DNA of 64,000 bases from Bacteroidales bacterium (GTDB taxonomy: Bacteria; Bacteroidota; Bacteroidia; Bacteroidales; UBA932): the NCBI GenBank assembly GCA_012728975.1, contig JAAYDZ010000006.1, forward strand, positions 1-64,000, written 5' to 3'. Positions within the stretch are counted from its first letter, which is position 1. Every line of letters begins with the position of its first letter. Positions 35,932-45,366 of the stretch are shown here, one piece after another. A program made the translations under genes and the position numbers. Under the pieces are notes generated by a model. The model did no database searches and had not been told where the DNA came from. It saw only the letters and a list, made by a program, of their open reading frames with translations.

Positions 35932-36831
35932 ATGTCAAAAATAGGACACTACCTTCTCGTTACCCTCAAAGGGCTCTGTATGGGAGCAGCTGATGTAATT
36001 CCAGGAGTTTCAGGTGGTACAATCGCCTTTCTCACCGGTATATATGGGGACCTCATCAACTCTATTAAGTCCATCGATCTCGAGGCACTCAAACTCCTCT
36101 TTACCGGAAAATTTCGCAAGTTCTGGATTAAAATAAATGGCAATTTTCTCTTTTCACTTGTGCTGGGCATCCTGATAAGCATCTTTTCTTTAGCAAAGGT
36201 GATGCAATATTTGCTGGTGAACCACCCGATACCTTTGTGGTCCTTTTTTTTCGGACTCATTTTGGCTTCGCCTGTCTATATTCTTAAAGGAATTGAAATT
36301 AAGAAACTTATCCATCTGATTCCGGCTATTGTCGGAATGGCAGTAGGAGTGCTTATTTGTCTTATCTCACCTACCGAGACCACAGATGCGCTTTGGTTTA
36401 TATTCCTTTGTGGTGCCATTGCTGTCTGTGCGATGATACTTCCGGGTATCTCCGGCAGTTTTGTTTTGCTCCTTCTCGGGAAGTATGCCTACATAATCGG
36501 TGCTGTAAGTGATCTGAATATTTCGGTTCTTTTGGTTTTTGCAGTAGGTGCCATTATCGGTATTATCCTTTTTTCAAAATTTCTCTCGTGGCTCCTCAAA
36601 AAGGTTTACAACGGCACATTGTTTTTCCTTTCAGGTCTGATGATCGGTTCTCTTGTAAAGGTATGGCCTTGGAAAAGAGTTCTGGAAAGCGGTGTGGACC
36701 GTCCGGTGCTTCCAGGAGATTACAGTGGAGATCCCCAATTGCATCATGCAGTAATATGGTTTGCGGTGGGAGTACTCCTCTTGTTTGGAATTGAGTATCT
36801 CGCAAAAAGATTAAAATCCGCAAATCCATAA
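35932..36831 (+). CDS. DUF368 membrane protein (undecaprenyl-phosphate translocase family)
   Basis: A 299-residue polytopic membrane protein with two inverted-repeat-like motifs, DVIPGVSGGTIAFLTGIY and MILPGISGSFVLLLLGKY, diagnostic for DUF368. Members of this family were shown to recycle undecaprenyl phosphate across the cytoplasmic membrane (PopT), needed for peptidoglycan and surface-polysaccharide synthesis. The length matches. Cotranscribed with the DUF6913 gene. Confidence 0.9.
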   Translation: MSKIGHYLLVTLKGLCMGAADVIPGVSGGTIAFLTGIYGDLINSIKSIDLEALKLLFTGKFRKFWIKINGNFLFSLVLGILISIFSLAKVMQYLLVNHPIPLWSFFFGLILASPVYILKGIEIKKLIHLIPAIVGMAVGVLICLISPTETTDALWFIFLCGAIAVCAMILPGISGSFVLLLLGKYAYIIGAVSDLNISVLLVFAVGAIIGIILFSKFLSWLLKKVYNGTLFFLSGLMIGSLVKVWPWKRVLESGVDRPVLPGDYSGDPQLHHAVIWFAVGVLLLFGIEYLAKRLKSANP

Positions 36832-36894
36832 GTTGGTCAAATCTGAGTTAGGAATCTGATTATAGGCTGTTTTGTGGAAAAAAGTGCGTAAAAA

Positions 36895-36925
36895 TTTGTA
36901 CGTTGTGAAAAAATATGTACTTTTG
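36895..36925 (+). promoter_or_regulatory. Predicted rplS promoter, consensus match
   Basis: TTTG (36895-36898), 19 nt, TACTTTTG (36918-36925) is an exact match to TTTG-N19-TAnnTTTG. It gives a leader of about 75-80 nt before rplS. The leader contains GCAGCAACGTTGCGC-like pairing (near 36977-36992) that could be a regulatory hairpin, but this is weak. Confidence 0.75.
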
Positions 36926-37008
36926 CAATCCCAAAACGAAAAGCAACCTCTTGGTATAGGACTCGGAGACTTCCGTAGCAGCAACGTTGCGCTAAAACAT
37001 TAATAAAA

Positions 37009-37380
37009 ATGGATTTAATGAAGATCGCACAGGAGGCCTGTGCACAGGAACTAAAGCAGTTGCCGGATTTCAAAGCCGGTGACACTGTTACCGTTACTTA
37101 CAAGATTAGAGAAGAAAACAAAGAGCGCTTCCAAAAGTTTCGTGGTATAGTGATCCAGAAACGTGGTGAAGGTGCTACAAAGACTTTTACAGTACGTAAA
37201 ATTTCAAATGGTGTTGGTGTAGAGAGGATTTTTCCGCTTTCCTCACCTCTCATTGAGGATATTGAGGTAAACAAGATCGGTGCAGTACGCAGAGCACGCA
37301 TATTCTACCTCAGAAAGCTCACCGGTAAGAAGGCACGCATCAAAGAGAAAAGAGTGGCTCGTCAGACACCCAAAGAGTAA
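37009..37380 (+). CDS. rplS: 50S ribosomal protein L19
   Basis: A 123-residue L19. [68 protein letters not shown] and [21 protein letters not shown] follow the family closely (quoted in pieces of the same run). L19 lies at the 30S-50S interface. It stands alone with its own promoter, followed 17 nt later by a tRNA gene. Confidence 0.97.
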   Translation: MDLMKIAQEACAQELKQLPDFKAGDTVTVTYKIREENKERFQKFRGIVIQKRGEGATKTFTVRKISNGVGVERIFPLSSPLIEDIEVNKIGAVRRARIFYLRKLTGKKARIKEKRVARQTPKE

Positions 37381-37397
37381 TAACAGTTTTTTCATAA

Positions 37398-37470
37398 GGC
37401 CCCATAGCTCAACTGAATAGAGTATTTGACTACGGATCAAAAGGTTACAGGTTTGAATCCTGTTGGGGTC
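37398..37470 (+). tRNA. tRNA-Arg (ACG)
   Basis: A full cloverleaf can be drawn: acceptor GGCCCCA with TGGGGTC (one G-U), D arm GCTC/GAGT, anticodon stem TTTGA/TCAAA with loop CTACGGA and anticodon ACG at 37432-37434, T arm ACAGG/CCTGT with loop TTTGAAT, discriminator A at 37470. CCA is not encoded. Confidence 0.95.
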
Positions 37471-37471
37471 A

Positions 37472-37503
37472 CAAAAAAGAGGAACGAATTCGTTCCTCTT
37501 TTT
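37472..37503 (+). terminator. Terminator after tRNA-Arg
   Basis: A perfect 32-bp palindrome centred on GAATTC (16-bp arms) with six A on one side and seven T on the other. It starts 1 nt after the tRNA and is functional in both directions. Confidence 0.85.
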
Positions 37504-37597
37504 TGTGACAGTCGCTTCGCTCCTTATATACCCTGTCTCGTCCTAAAAAAAGTTGACACATTTTGTTAAACTTAATTGTCTTCACTTTTTCTTTTAT

Positions 37598-38392
37598 TTA
37601 TGCCACTTTTGTCTGACTGTAAACTTGAGACGGAGTTTGCAGATCTAATGACCAATGCGGGCGTTTTTCATTATAATTTTTTATCCCTGAGCCTACGGCT
37701 GAAAGGGCTTGTTCAAAAGTGTTAAACGTATTATCTAAATAAAATTCATTCTTCAATATGCCGTTCACACGCTCTGCAACGGCATTTTCATAACAATGGT
37801 TATCCTCGGTCATGCTAATGTCGATCCCTGCTTCCTGAAGCGTTTTCACATAGTCTTTGCAACAATATTGTATGCCTCTGTCAGAGTGATGAATAAGCGA
37901 TTCAGTTGTGCTGCCACGAGAAGAAAGAGCCATTTTTAGAGCTTGGAGTCCACCTTCGATGCCCAAACTGCGATTTAACGACCAGCCTAATATTTTCCTG
38001 GAATACAAGTCAGTAGTTAAAAACAGATAGGCAAAGCCACTAAGCGTTCTGATGTAAGTTATATCGCTTACCCACACTTGATTTACCCGTGTTATGGATA
38101 AATCCTTTATCAAGTTTTTCCACTTGTAAAAGTAGTGAAAAGAGTTTGTTGTCCTGGTGAAACTCTTCTTGGGTTTCACAAGCAAATCGTGTCGACCGAG
38201 TATATCAAAGAACTTGTCTCTTCCGATCCTACCTATTTTAGACAAATCATCCTTTAGCAAATAGTAGAGTTTTCTTTCACCTAAACGGGGCAATTCCCGT
38301 CTCTTCTCTTGAACTAATTCAACTGCCATATGTTCATTAAGAGCCTCGTTTTCAACATGTTTTCTGCTCTTATAATAGGCTTGACGAGTCAT
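37598..38392 (-). CDS. IS3-family transposase OrfB
   Basis: A 264-residue integrase-type catalytic subunit. The DDE residues fall in WVSDITYI (D), HHSDRGIQY (D) and AVAERVNGILKNEF (E), the expected IS3 spacing. It has the usual N-terminal HTH_21-like part (GERKLYYLLKDDLSKIGRIGRDKF). In IS3 elements OrfB is made as an OrfAB fusion by -1 frameshifting. The -1 frame from the A9G run reads on into this frame (VRTRVIALLQEEATVTS upstream of MTRQAYYKS), in agreement. Confidence 0.93.
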   Translation of the reverse strand: MTRQAYYKSRKHVENEALNEHMAVELVQEKRRELPRLGERKLYYLLKDDLSKIGRIGRDKFFDILGRHDLLVKPKKSFTRTTNSFHYFYKWKNLIKDLSITRVNQVWVSDITYIRTLSGFAYLFLTTDLYSRKILGWSLNRSLGIEGGLQALKMALSSRGSTTESLIHHSDRGIQYCCKDYVKTLQEAGIDISMTEDNHCYENAVAERVNGILKNEFYLDNTFNTFEQALSAVGSGIKNYNEKRPHWSLDLQTPSQVYSQTKVA

Positions 38393-38415
38393 TCCAAAGT
38401 AGGCACAAGTGGACG

Positions 38416-38616
38416 TTACTGTTGCTTCTTCTTGAAGTAATGCGATAACTCTTGTTCGTACTTTTTTTTTAGATCCATGTCAAAAAGCTCGTCGGCTACT
38501 TCTATAACCTTTTCCGAGCATTTGTGATGCAGAGCAAGTTCTGCATAGGCTTCTTTCAAGGCTTCATTTTCTGCTCGAAGGCGTTTCAATTCGTCTATTT
38601 CATCTATTGTTTCCAC
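38416..38616 (-). pseudogene. IS3 OrfA, C-terminal (leucine-zipper) piece
   Basis: A 66-codon frame beginning at a GTG, ETIDEIDELKRLRAENEALKEAYAELALHHKC, is the coiled-coil half of an IS3 OrfA. The frame is open upstream for several codons (LLNKIVRVET), which continues naturally from the DNA-binding half at 38631-38804 but in a different frame, so orfA is broken by a single-base indel. It contains the slippery run that links OrfA to OrfB. Confidence 0.7.
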
Positions 38617-38630
38617 GCGGACTATTTTAT

Positions 38631-38804
38631 TTAATAAGTGTTGTTGCCATATTTACGAAGCCATTTATGAATGGTGTCTCCGCCTGTAATGCCATATTTG
38701 CGACGACAATCCTCCATAGTTAAACCATTCTTTTCAATTTCTTCTACTACTTGTAATTTAAAGCAATCGCTGTACCGTGTTGTTGTTCTCTGAACTTTTG
38801 TCAT
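38631..38804 (-). pseudogene. IS3 OrfA, N-terminal (helix-turn-helix) piece
   Basis: A 57-codon frame from the ATG at 38804 to TAA at 38631, with SDCFKLQVVEEIEKNGLTME and YGITGGDTIHKWLRKYG, the typical HTH of IS3 OrfA (Tnp_1-like). It stops just after KYGNNTY. The next frame over resumes the zipper part. The element therefore needs a second frameshift to make a full OrfA and is probably inactive. Confidence 0.7.
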
Positions 38805-38849
38805 AATTTTTCCCGATTTAAATGTAAACCTATTTCAGGACATGACACT

Positions 38850-38934
38850 TACCCCGTACCCCGCACTACGAAACCCGTATCACGCAACCCGAAATACCCC
38901 GTACCACGAAACTCGCATCACGCAACACTACACA
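38850..38934 (-). repeat. Degenerate heptamer array after purL
   Basis: On the minus strand, from the end of purL: GTGTAGT, GTTGCGT, GATGCGA, GTTTCGT, GGTACGG, GGTATTT, CGGGTTG, CGTGATA, CGGGTTT, CGTAGTG, CGGGGTA, CGGGGTA. The TAG stop codon of purL (38928-38930) lies inside the first unit. The IS end begins 3 nt past the array. Confidence 0.8.
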
Positions 38935-41900
38935 TTCTCAATACACCAATTCCTTGCATTTACAAACATTTCCACCCAAGGGGTAACTACATCTTTGCGG
39001 TGTCCGTGAGGATAATATGCCCAGTTCCAGGGACGCACGCAGCGCTCCGGATGGGGCATCATGGCTAGGTGGCGTCCATCTTTGCTGCAAACTCCGGCAA
39101 TAGCTTCAGGAGAGCCGTTTGGATTGGCAGGATATGCGTCATAACTATATCTGAGAGCTATATTGTATTCTGATATCGGTCTGGGGAACTCAAATTGACC
39201 CTCGCCATGGGCAATCCATACTCCAAGTTTGCAACCCTGGAGGGACTTGAGCATAATAGCAGGTGACTCAGGGATAGTAACTCCCACAAATCCGCTCTCA
39301 AACTTGTTCGAGGCATTATGGCGGAGCTTAGGAGCAGCTGATCTATCGGAAAGGGTGATGAAACCGAGCTCTCCCATCAGCTGGCAACCATTGCAAACAC
39401 CAAGGCTAAGCGTATTGTTACGTGCATAGAAACGTTCAATGGTCCCCTTAGCCTTTTTATTGTACATCAATGTGCCTGCCCAGCCTTTGGCCGATCCAAG
39501 AGTGTCAGCGTTGGAGAATCCTCCCACGAACACAACCATTTGCACTTCATCCAAAGTTTCTCTTCCGCTGGTCAGATCGGTGGTATGTACATCTTTAACA
39601 TCGAAACCGGCTAGATAGAGTGCCCAGGCCATTTCTCTCTCTCCGTTGGAGCCTTTCTCTCTGATAATAGCTGCTATGGGACGCTTTATTGGCTCTTCAG
39701 GCCTTTTACCGGAGAATCCATTAGGAAAACGGTAGGTGAGGGGCTGGAGTTTGTATCGAGAATATCTCTCTGTAGCTTTCTCTTCACCCGACTGCAGTTT
39801 ATCGAAGTGATATGAGGTTTTATACCAGACATCACGCATTTTGTCGATATCAATATCAAGAGTGTATGAAGAGAGTTTGAGAGTCATTTTACGCTCCTGC
39901 TGCCATTCTCCGATCTCGTAGAAATTGATTCCTTTGCGGGTAAGCAGTGAAGCAGCCTGACCTCCCGCGGTCTGTATGATGACTCCTGGAGCTTCGCAGA
40001 AGAGAGCATCCGATGAGGTAAAACTCAGATCTATGTAAAGGCCTCCTGTAGCGTTGGGGAAGCAGGATTCGAGCAGAGTGGTAATCAGGCCTCCGGCCGA
40101 AATGTCATGTCCTGCAAGGATGTGGCCTTCACTAATTAGAGACTGAAGGGTATCGAAGCATTTTGTAAAATATCCGGCATCATCCACATCCGGAGTGTTG
40201 TTGCCAAGATAACACATTGTTTGCGCGTAAGCAGAGCCTCCCAGAGGGTGTCCCTGGGTATGAGTGAAGGGTATCCAAATAATATCGCTACGTCTGGAAG
40301 CGAGGTTGGGGTGAATCGTCTTGCGGATATCTTTTGCAGGTCCCACAGTGGAGATGATCAGAGTGCCGGGGGAGAGCACTTGTGTGCCGTCAGGATACCT
40401 CTGGGTCATTGACAACGAGTCTTTACCGGTTGGTATGTTAATACCAAGTGCTATTGCAAAATCAGATGCAGCGCGTACAGCGTTGTAAAGACGTCTATCC
40501 TCACCTTCATTTTTACAGGGCCACATCCAGTTGGCACTCAAGGAAACGCTCTTTATACCCTCCTCTATAGGGGTCCACACCATATTGGTGAGTGCCTCGG
40601 CAATCGCCATTCTGGAACCGGCTTCAGGGTCTATTAATGCTACTGCGGGAGCGTGGCCAATGGAGGTAGCGATACCTTCGATGTCATCATAACCTATGGC
40701 TGTCACGCCAAGGTTGTTGAGCGGAAGTTGGATTTCACCGGTGCTTTGTTGGCAGGCAATCAGTCCGGTAACCGAACGGTCAACCTTGTTGATGAGCCAG
40801 TCTTTGCAGGCTACAGACTCCAGCTGGAGTACCTTTTCTATAGAGGCTATAAGCTCCTCTGCAGTGAGGTTGATGGTGGAAGGTACACTTTTGTATTGAT
40901 AGGTAACGGTGGTGTCCTCCATTACCGTACCGGGTGTCGTCCCCAGCATATCTTCAATTTTGAGGTCTATGGGTACCTCGCCGGTTTGAAAGTTCTTTAG
41001 GGTGAAGTTTTGTTCTCCTGTGGTTTTACCTATTCTGTATAGAGGAGCACGCTCCCTTTCGGCTATTCTTATGAGTTCATCCACATCTTTGCTTTTCATA
41101 ACCAGGCCCATACGTTCCTGTGATTCGTTACCGATAATCTCTTTGGCTGAAAGTGTAGGATCGCCGATGGGGAGACGGCTGATATCGATGGTTCCCCCGC
41201 TTTCCTCCACGAGTTCAGAAAGACAGTTAAGGTGCCCGCCGGCGCCGTGGTCATGAACTGATACGATAGTATTGTGTTCTTTCTCTGCAATAGCCCTGAT
41301 GGTGTTGTAGACACATTTCTGCATCTCAGGGTTGGAGCGCTGAATGGCATTGAGCTCAATATCACTTGCAAATTCACCCGTATCTACCGATGATACAGCC
41401 CCACCGCCCATTCCAATACGGTAGTTATCGCCTCCTAGAAGAATAATCTCGTCACCCGCTTTTGGGGAATCTTTCAGAGCGTCTTTTCTTTTGCCAAAAC
41501 CTATACCTCCCGCGAGCATTATCACCTTATCAAAGCCATAGTCACGCCCCTCTTCCGAGTGCTCAAAGGTATAAAGTGAGCCGCAGATTAGAGGTTGTCC
41601 AAACTTGTTGCCGAAGTCGGATGCGCCGTTGGATGCCTTGATGAGGATCTCTAGGGGAGTTTGGTAGAGCCACTTTCGAGGAGGTCTACACTCCCATGCC
41701 CTCTGAGGTTCATCTTTAAATCGGGGATAGGAGGTCATATAGACGGCAGTTCCTGTGATGGGAAATGAGCCCTTGCCACCAGCTATGCGATCCCTTATTT
41801 CACCTCCGGTACCTGTGGCTGCTCCGTTGAAAGGTTCCACCGTCGTAGGGAAATTGTGTGTTTCCGCTTTCAGCGAAATGACAGTCTCATTCTTGCTTTT

Positions 41901-42602
41901 TACAAAGAAATCCGGCTTGTCGCCCGACGCGGGATGGAAAAGATGTACCAGAGGACCCTCGACAAATGCGCAGTTGTCCCTATATGCGGAGACAATCCTG
42001 TTGGGATTAAGTTTAGAAGTCTTCTTGATCATGCTGAAAAGGGATGAGGGCATCTCTTTTCCGTCAATAACGAATGTGCCATTGAATATCTTATGGCGAC
42101 AATGCTCAGAATTGACCTGAGAAAAACCGAATACTTCGGAATCGGTCAGAGGTCTGCCGATACGGTCGCTAAGATCATGCAGGTAGCCAATCTCTTCATC
42201 TGAAAGCGCCAGTCCTTCTTCTATATTGTATGTTTCCAAATCGGTAATGTTTTTAACCGGCTCGAAAGTATTGTCTGTTGTGAAAATGTTCTGGTCAAGT
42301 CCATTATAGAGTCGCTGAAGCATCTTATCGATATTCGCTTCGGGTCCCGATACCGGAAAATACTCTTCCATTCTTTCAATACCTTCAACATTCATATTGT
42401 GTGCAATCTCTGTGGCAGTAGTGCTCCAGGGAGTCACCATTTCTCTTCTGGGGCCTGCAAAATAACCCTTCAAATTGCCCGTACCCAAGGGTTCTGCTCC
42501 TGAGAAGAGCCATTGGAGTGCCTGAATATCGTCATCGCTGAGTGAATTTTTGCTTTTAACGGCAACAATAGTACCTGTAGTACATCTGAAGAATGAAATC
42601 AT
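38928..42602 (-). CDS. purL: Phosphoribosylformylglycinamidine synthase (single-chain)
   Basis: A 1224-residue large-type PurL making FGAM from FGAR with glutamine and ATP. It shows the FGAM-synthase N-terminal domain, two AIRS-like ATP halves (GTGGEIRDRIAGGKGSFPI near 290; SVHDHGAGG; DISAGGL) and a C-terminal glutaminase domain with LGVCNGCQLM (nucleophile Cys) and AHGEGQ. Start 42602 gives MISFFRCTTGTIVAVK, usual for the family; the longer frame from 42632 overlaps the predicted -7 box. Its last codon, TAG, is part of the heptamer array. Divergent from folC. Confidence 0.95.
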   Translation of the reverse strand: MISFFRCTTGTIVAVKSKNSLSDDDIQALQWLFSGAEPLGTGNLKGYFAGPRREMVTPWSTTATEIAHNMNVEGIERMEEYFPVSGPEANIDKMLQRLYNGLDQNIFTTDNTFEPVKNITDLETYNIEEGLALSDEEIGYLHDLSDRIGRPLTDSEVFGFSQVNSEHCRHKIFNGTFVIDGKEMPSSLFSMIKKTSKLNPNRIVSAYRDNCAFVEGPLVHLFHPASGDKPDFFVKSKNETVISLKAETHNFPTTVEPFNGAATGTGGEIRDRIAGGKGSFPITGTAVYMTSYPRFKDEPQRAWECRPPRKWLYQTPLEILIKASNGASDFGNKFGQPLICGSLYTFEHSEEGRDYGFDKVIMLAGGIGFGKRKDALKDSPKAGDEIILLGGDNYRIGMGGGAVSSVDTGEFASDIELNAIQRSNPEMQKCVYNTIRAIAEKEHNTIVSVHDHGAGGHLNCLSELVEESGGTIDISRLPIGDPTLSAKEIIGNESQERMGLVMKSKDVDELIRIAERERAPLYRIGKTTGEQNFTLKNFQTGEVPIDLKIEDMLGTTPGTVMEDTTVTYQYKSVPSTINLTAEELIASIEKVLQLESVACKDWLINKVDRSVTGLIACQQSTGEIQLPLNNLGVTAIGYDDIEGIATSIGHAPAVALIDPEAGSRMAIAEALTNMVWTPIEEGIKSVSLSANWMWPCKNEGEDRRLYNAVRAASDFAIALGINIPTGKDSLSMTQRYPDGTQVLSPGTLIISTVGPAKDIRKTIHPNLASRRSDIIWIPFTHTQGHPLGGSAYAQTMCYLGNNTPDVDDAGYFTKCFDTLQSLISEGHILAGHDISAGGLITTLLESCFPNATGGLYIDLSFTSSDALFCEAPGVIIQTAGGQAASLLTRKGINFYEIGEWQQERKMTLKLSSYTLDIDIDKMRDVWYKTSYHFDKLQSGEEKATERYSRYKLQPLTYRFPNGFSGKRPEEPIKRPIAAIIREKGSNGEREMAWALYLAGFDVKDVHTTDLTSGRETLDEVQMVVFVGGFSNADTLGSAKGWAGTLMYNKKAKGTIERFYARNNTLSLGVCNGCQLMGELGFITLSDRSAAPKLRHNASNKFESGFVGVTIPESPAIMLKSLQGCKLGVWIAHGEGQFEFPRPISEYNIALRYSYDAYPANPNGSPEAIAGVCSKDGRHLAMMPHPERCVRPWNWAYYPHGHRKDVVTPWVEMFVNARNWCIENV

Positions 42603-42629
42603 ATCGTTATAGATTTTAGAAATATCACA

Positions 42630-42637
42630 CAAAAGTA
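42630..42637 (-). promoter_or_regulatory. Predicted -7 element of the purL promoter
   Basis: TACTTTTG on the minus strand matches TAnnTTTG, 27 nt before the ATG at 42602. The -33 region is not a clear match. A purine operator cannot be recognised. Confidence 0.5.
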
Positions 42638-42704
42638 GTGCTTTTTGAGAGATATATCAGTTTTATTCCCCAATTTTGTGGTAAGAATATAAGCAAGATA
42701 TCAA

Positions 42705-44036
42705 ATGAAATATTCTGACGTTGCATACGAAGAGATGCTAGAGTGGCTTTTTACTCGTTTCCCCTCTTATCAGAGAGTAGGGGACAGGGCTTTCAAGCCG
42801 GGTATTGATACAATGCGCAAATACATTTCTCGGTTGGAATATCCTCACTTACAATATAAGGCAATCCATATAGCAGGTACAAACGGTAAAGGTTCAGTAT
42901 CTCATATGACTGCTTCTGCTCTTGCCTGCTGCGGAGTGAAAGTTGGACTCTACACATCGCCGCATCTGACTGATTTTCGTGAGAGGATGAAAATAATATC
43001 ACAAGGAGATGCGGGATGTACTTATGAGATGATTTTAAAAGAAGAAGTCTTTGCTTTTATGGAGCGATGCCGCGAATTTCTTGATAACTACAATCCCTCA
43101 TTCTTCGAAATTACAACGGCGATGGCACTTGACTGGTTCCGTAGCCGGGATATTGATGTAGCAGTAATTGAATGTGGCTTAGGAGGTCGTCTGGACTCCA
43201 CTAATATTGTCACTCCCATCCTTTCGGTAATCACCAATATAGGGCTGGAACATTGCGAATATCTCGGCCATACGATTGAAGAGATAGCGCGTGAGAAGGC
43301 AGGTATTATAAAAGCCGGAGTCCCTGCACTTGTAGGGGAGAGTACACCGGAGACACGCGTTGTTTTTGAACAAGTGGCTGCGGAAGTGGGAGCTTCGGAA
43401 CTTTTCTTTGCCGAGGAACTTCCACCCTTTTTTACTCTATCTCTTGATGAAATTGATCTTAAAGGGGATTGTCAGCAGCGCAATCTGAGGACAGTTTCGG
43501 CTATCTTGTCATTGATGTCTACGAAAGGATTGTTGAATACCAAATGTGATATAAACGAGCTTTCTAACGGTGTCTCAAATGCTGCCGCCTTTACAGGGCT
43601 ACGTGGAAGATGGGAGAGACTCAGAGAGCCGGCAAACAACGGCGGTATTCAGGGCAAGGCTCCAATCATTTGTGATACGGCTCATAATGCTCACGCAATG
43701 CGATGGGTACGTGAACAGATAGATAAGATTTCGTGTGAATATGAGAATATATTTCTTATATTGGGCGTTGTCGCTGACAAGGATTTAGATAGCATAGCCT
43801 CATATCTTCCAAGGGATGTTCACTTTATTTTGACCAACAGTACTGGGGAGAGAGCTCTGCCTGCGGTAAAACTGGCGAACTGTCTTTCAGATCATGGTAT
43901 CAACGGTCACATAACAGCTTCCGTGAAGGAGGCACTGGAGAAGGCCGATTCGCTGGCCGGAGAAGAGGACCTGATATTTATCTGCGGTAGCAATTTCGTC
44001 GTAGCTGAAGTGTTGGAGATAGTAAGTAGTGTGTAA
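42705..44036 (+). CDS. folC: Folylpolyglutamate synthase / dihydrofolate synthase
   Basis: A 443-residue Mur-ligase-fold enzyme. HIAGTNGKGSVSHMTASAL is the P-loop, followed by LYTSPHLTDFRERMKI, IECGLGGRLDSTNIV and ICDTAHNAHAM. It adds glutamate to dihydropteroate and folates. Length is typical. The last codon is TAA (44034-44036) inside the first units of the heptamer array. Confidence 0.95.
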   Translation: MKYSDVAYEEMLEWLFTRFPSYQRVGDRAFKPGIDTMRKYISRLEYPHLQYKAIHIAGTNGKGSVSHMTASALACCGVKVGLYTSPHLTDFRERMKIISQGDAGCTYEMILKEEVFAFMERCREFLDNYNPSFFEITTAMALDWFRSRDIDVAVIECGLGGRLDSTNIVTPILSVITNIGLEHCEYLGHTIEEIAREKAGIIKAGVPALVGESTPETRVVFEQVAAEVGASELFFAEELPPFFTLSLDEIDLKGDCQQRNLRTVSAILSLMSTKGLLNTKCDINELSNGVSNAAAFTGLRGRWERLREPANNGGIQGKAPIICDTAHNAHAMRWVREQIDKISCEYENIFLILGVVADKDLDSIASYLPRDVHFILTNSTGERALPAVKLANCLSDHGINGHITASVKEALEKADSLAGEEDLIFICGSNFVVAEVLEIVSSV

Positions 44037-44210
44037 TGTGTAGTGTTACGTGTTGCGGGGTGCGTGGTACGAGGAAGTATTGAGTTTTAAGTGAGTAGTG
44101 TGGAGTAATGTGTAATGAGTTCTGAGTATGGAGTATGGAGTATGGAGTATGGAGTATGGAGTAGTGAGGAGTAGGTATGGGGTACGAGAAAGTTTAGAGT
44201 AAGTAAAGTA
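44025..44210 (+). repeat. Heptamer array after folC
   Basis: Units drift along the array: GTAGTGT, GTAATGT, GTAGTGT, TACGTGT, TGCGGGG, TGCGTGG, TACGAGG, then five perfect GAGTATG copies at 44124-44158, then GAGTAGT, GAGGAGT and AT-rich TAAGTAA-like units to about 44260. The plus strand is G/T-rich, in the sense of folC. The 241-nt gap to the next gene holds no other feature. Confidence 0.85.
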
Positions 44211-44277
44211 AATAATAAGTAATTATAGTAAGTAATAAATAGATTTTAGTAAGTAATATTTAATATAATAAACAGTA

Positions 44278-45366
44278 ATGCAAAAAAGAAGATTTTTTTC
44301 GGTGGCTTTATTGCTCTTGGTAACCTTTTTTTCTTTAGGATGTACTGAAGAAACGCTTGAGGCGAGGATTGAGCGTCTGCACAAAAAGATGTTCACGATT
44401 GATACTCACAACGATTATTCAATGTGGCTTGAGAATCCGGATGGGGATTACGGCGTTAAGGGAGGGCAGGTTTCATTTCAGCAGATGCATGATGGAGGGT
44501 TGGATGCTGCTTTCTTTGCGGCGTATCAGGACCAGGGTCCTATTGATCCAGAGTTCCACCGTTTTGCGCGTGAATATGCTGACACTTTGATATTACTACT
44601 CAAGCAATATGCTGAACAGAATAGCGAACTCGGTGCAATTGCCACTTCTATAAAGGAGATGAAGGCCCTCAAGAAGGCCGGTAAGGTTTCTCTCTTTCTT
44701 TCAATAGAGAATGCCTGTTGTCTGGGTGATTCACTACCGCTGGTTAAATACTATTATGATCAAGGTGTGAGAATGATAGGGCTTACACACAACGGCAATA
44801 ATGCTATAGCTGATGCCGGCACTACCAAGATAAAATTACATGGAGGCCTTTCAGACTTTGGCAAAGCGGTGATTGCCGAGATGAATCGTCTAGGTATTGT
44901 GGTTGACCTCTCGCATGCCTCCAGAGATGCAACACTCCAGGCCGTACAGGTGAGCAAAACACCAATTATCGCCAGCCATTCCTGTGCTTTTGCCGTTCGC
45001 GAACTTTCACGCAATCTTTCCGATGAAGAGATTATAGCAATTGCAGAAACGGGCGGTGTAGTACACCTTGCCCTGGATGCCTGGTTACTCCGTTATGGTC
45101 CTGATTTCAGTGCCGCTTCGTTAGATGATTTCATGAAACACCTGCATTATATCATCGATCTGGTGGGAATAGATCATGTGGGAGTAGGCAGTGACTTTGA
45201 CGGAGGTGGTGGATTGGTTGACTGCAAGGATATGAGCAAGTATCACAATCTTACGAAACGCCTTATCGAAGAGGGGTTCTCCGATGAGGATATAATAAAA
45301 ATATGGGGAGGCAATTTCCTCCGTGTCTTTGAAGAGGTAGAACGTTACGCTGCAGAGCAGCGATGA
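44278..45366 (+). CDS. Membrane dipeptidase lipoprotein (M19, renal dipeptidase family)
   Basis: A 362-residue protein with lipoprotein signal SLGC (Cys22, then TEETLE). TIDTHNDYSMW gives the first zinc ligands (HxD), SIENACCLGD the glutamate, and IVVDLSHASR and IASHSCAFAVR the later histidines; GVGSDFDGGG is typical of M19. The family cleaves dipeptides and some D-amino-acid-containing substrates, likely in the periplasm. Not in an operon with neighbours. Confidence 0.93.
   Translation: MQKRRFFSVALLLLVTFFSLGCTEETLEARIERLHKKMFTIDTHNDYSMWLENPDGDYGVKGGQVSFQQMHDGGLDAAFFAAYQDQGPIDPEFHRFAREYADTLILLLKQYAEQNSELGAIATSIKEMKALKKAGKVSLFLSIENACCLGDSLPLVKYYYDQGVRMIGLTHNGNNAIADAGTTKIKLHGGLSDFGKAVIAEMNRLGIVVDLSHASRDATLQAVQVSKTPIIASHSCAFAVRELSRNLSDEEIIAIAETGGVVHLALDAWLLRYGPDFSAASLDDFMKHLHYIIDLVGIDHVGVGSDFDGGGGLVDCKDMSKYHNLTKRLIEEGFSDEDIIKIWGGNFLRVFEEVERYAAEQR

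Larger units (their letters stand above)
37534..38847 (-). mobile_element. IS3-family insertion sequence, about 1.31 kb
   Basis: The ends, TGTCTCGTCCTAAAAAAAG at 37534 and TGTCATGTCCTGAAATAGG read inward from 38847, match at 19 of the first 25 positions and begin with TG. Inside are orfA and orfB on the minus strand in IS3 order, with an A9G slippery run at 38462-38470. No target-site duplication of 3-4 bp is visible (left flank ACCC, right flank CTTA), so one end may have been altered. It lies between the tRNA-Arg terminator and the heptamer array downstream of purL. Confidence 0.8.

Noticed and set aside
36926..37008. L19 autoregulatory leader
   Set aside because: A short GC pairing is present, but no known leader motif could be matched by eye; kept only as a note with the promoter.
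38840..38855. Target-site duplication of the IS3 element
   Set aside because: The 3-4 bp on the two sides differ (ACCC and CTTA), so none is claimed.
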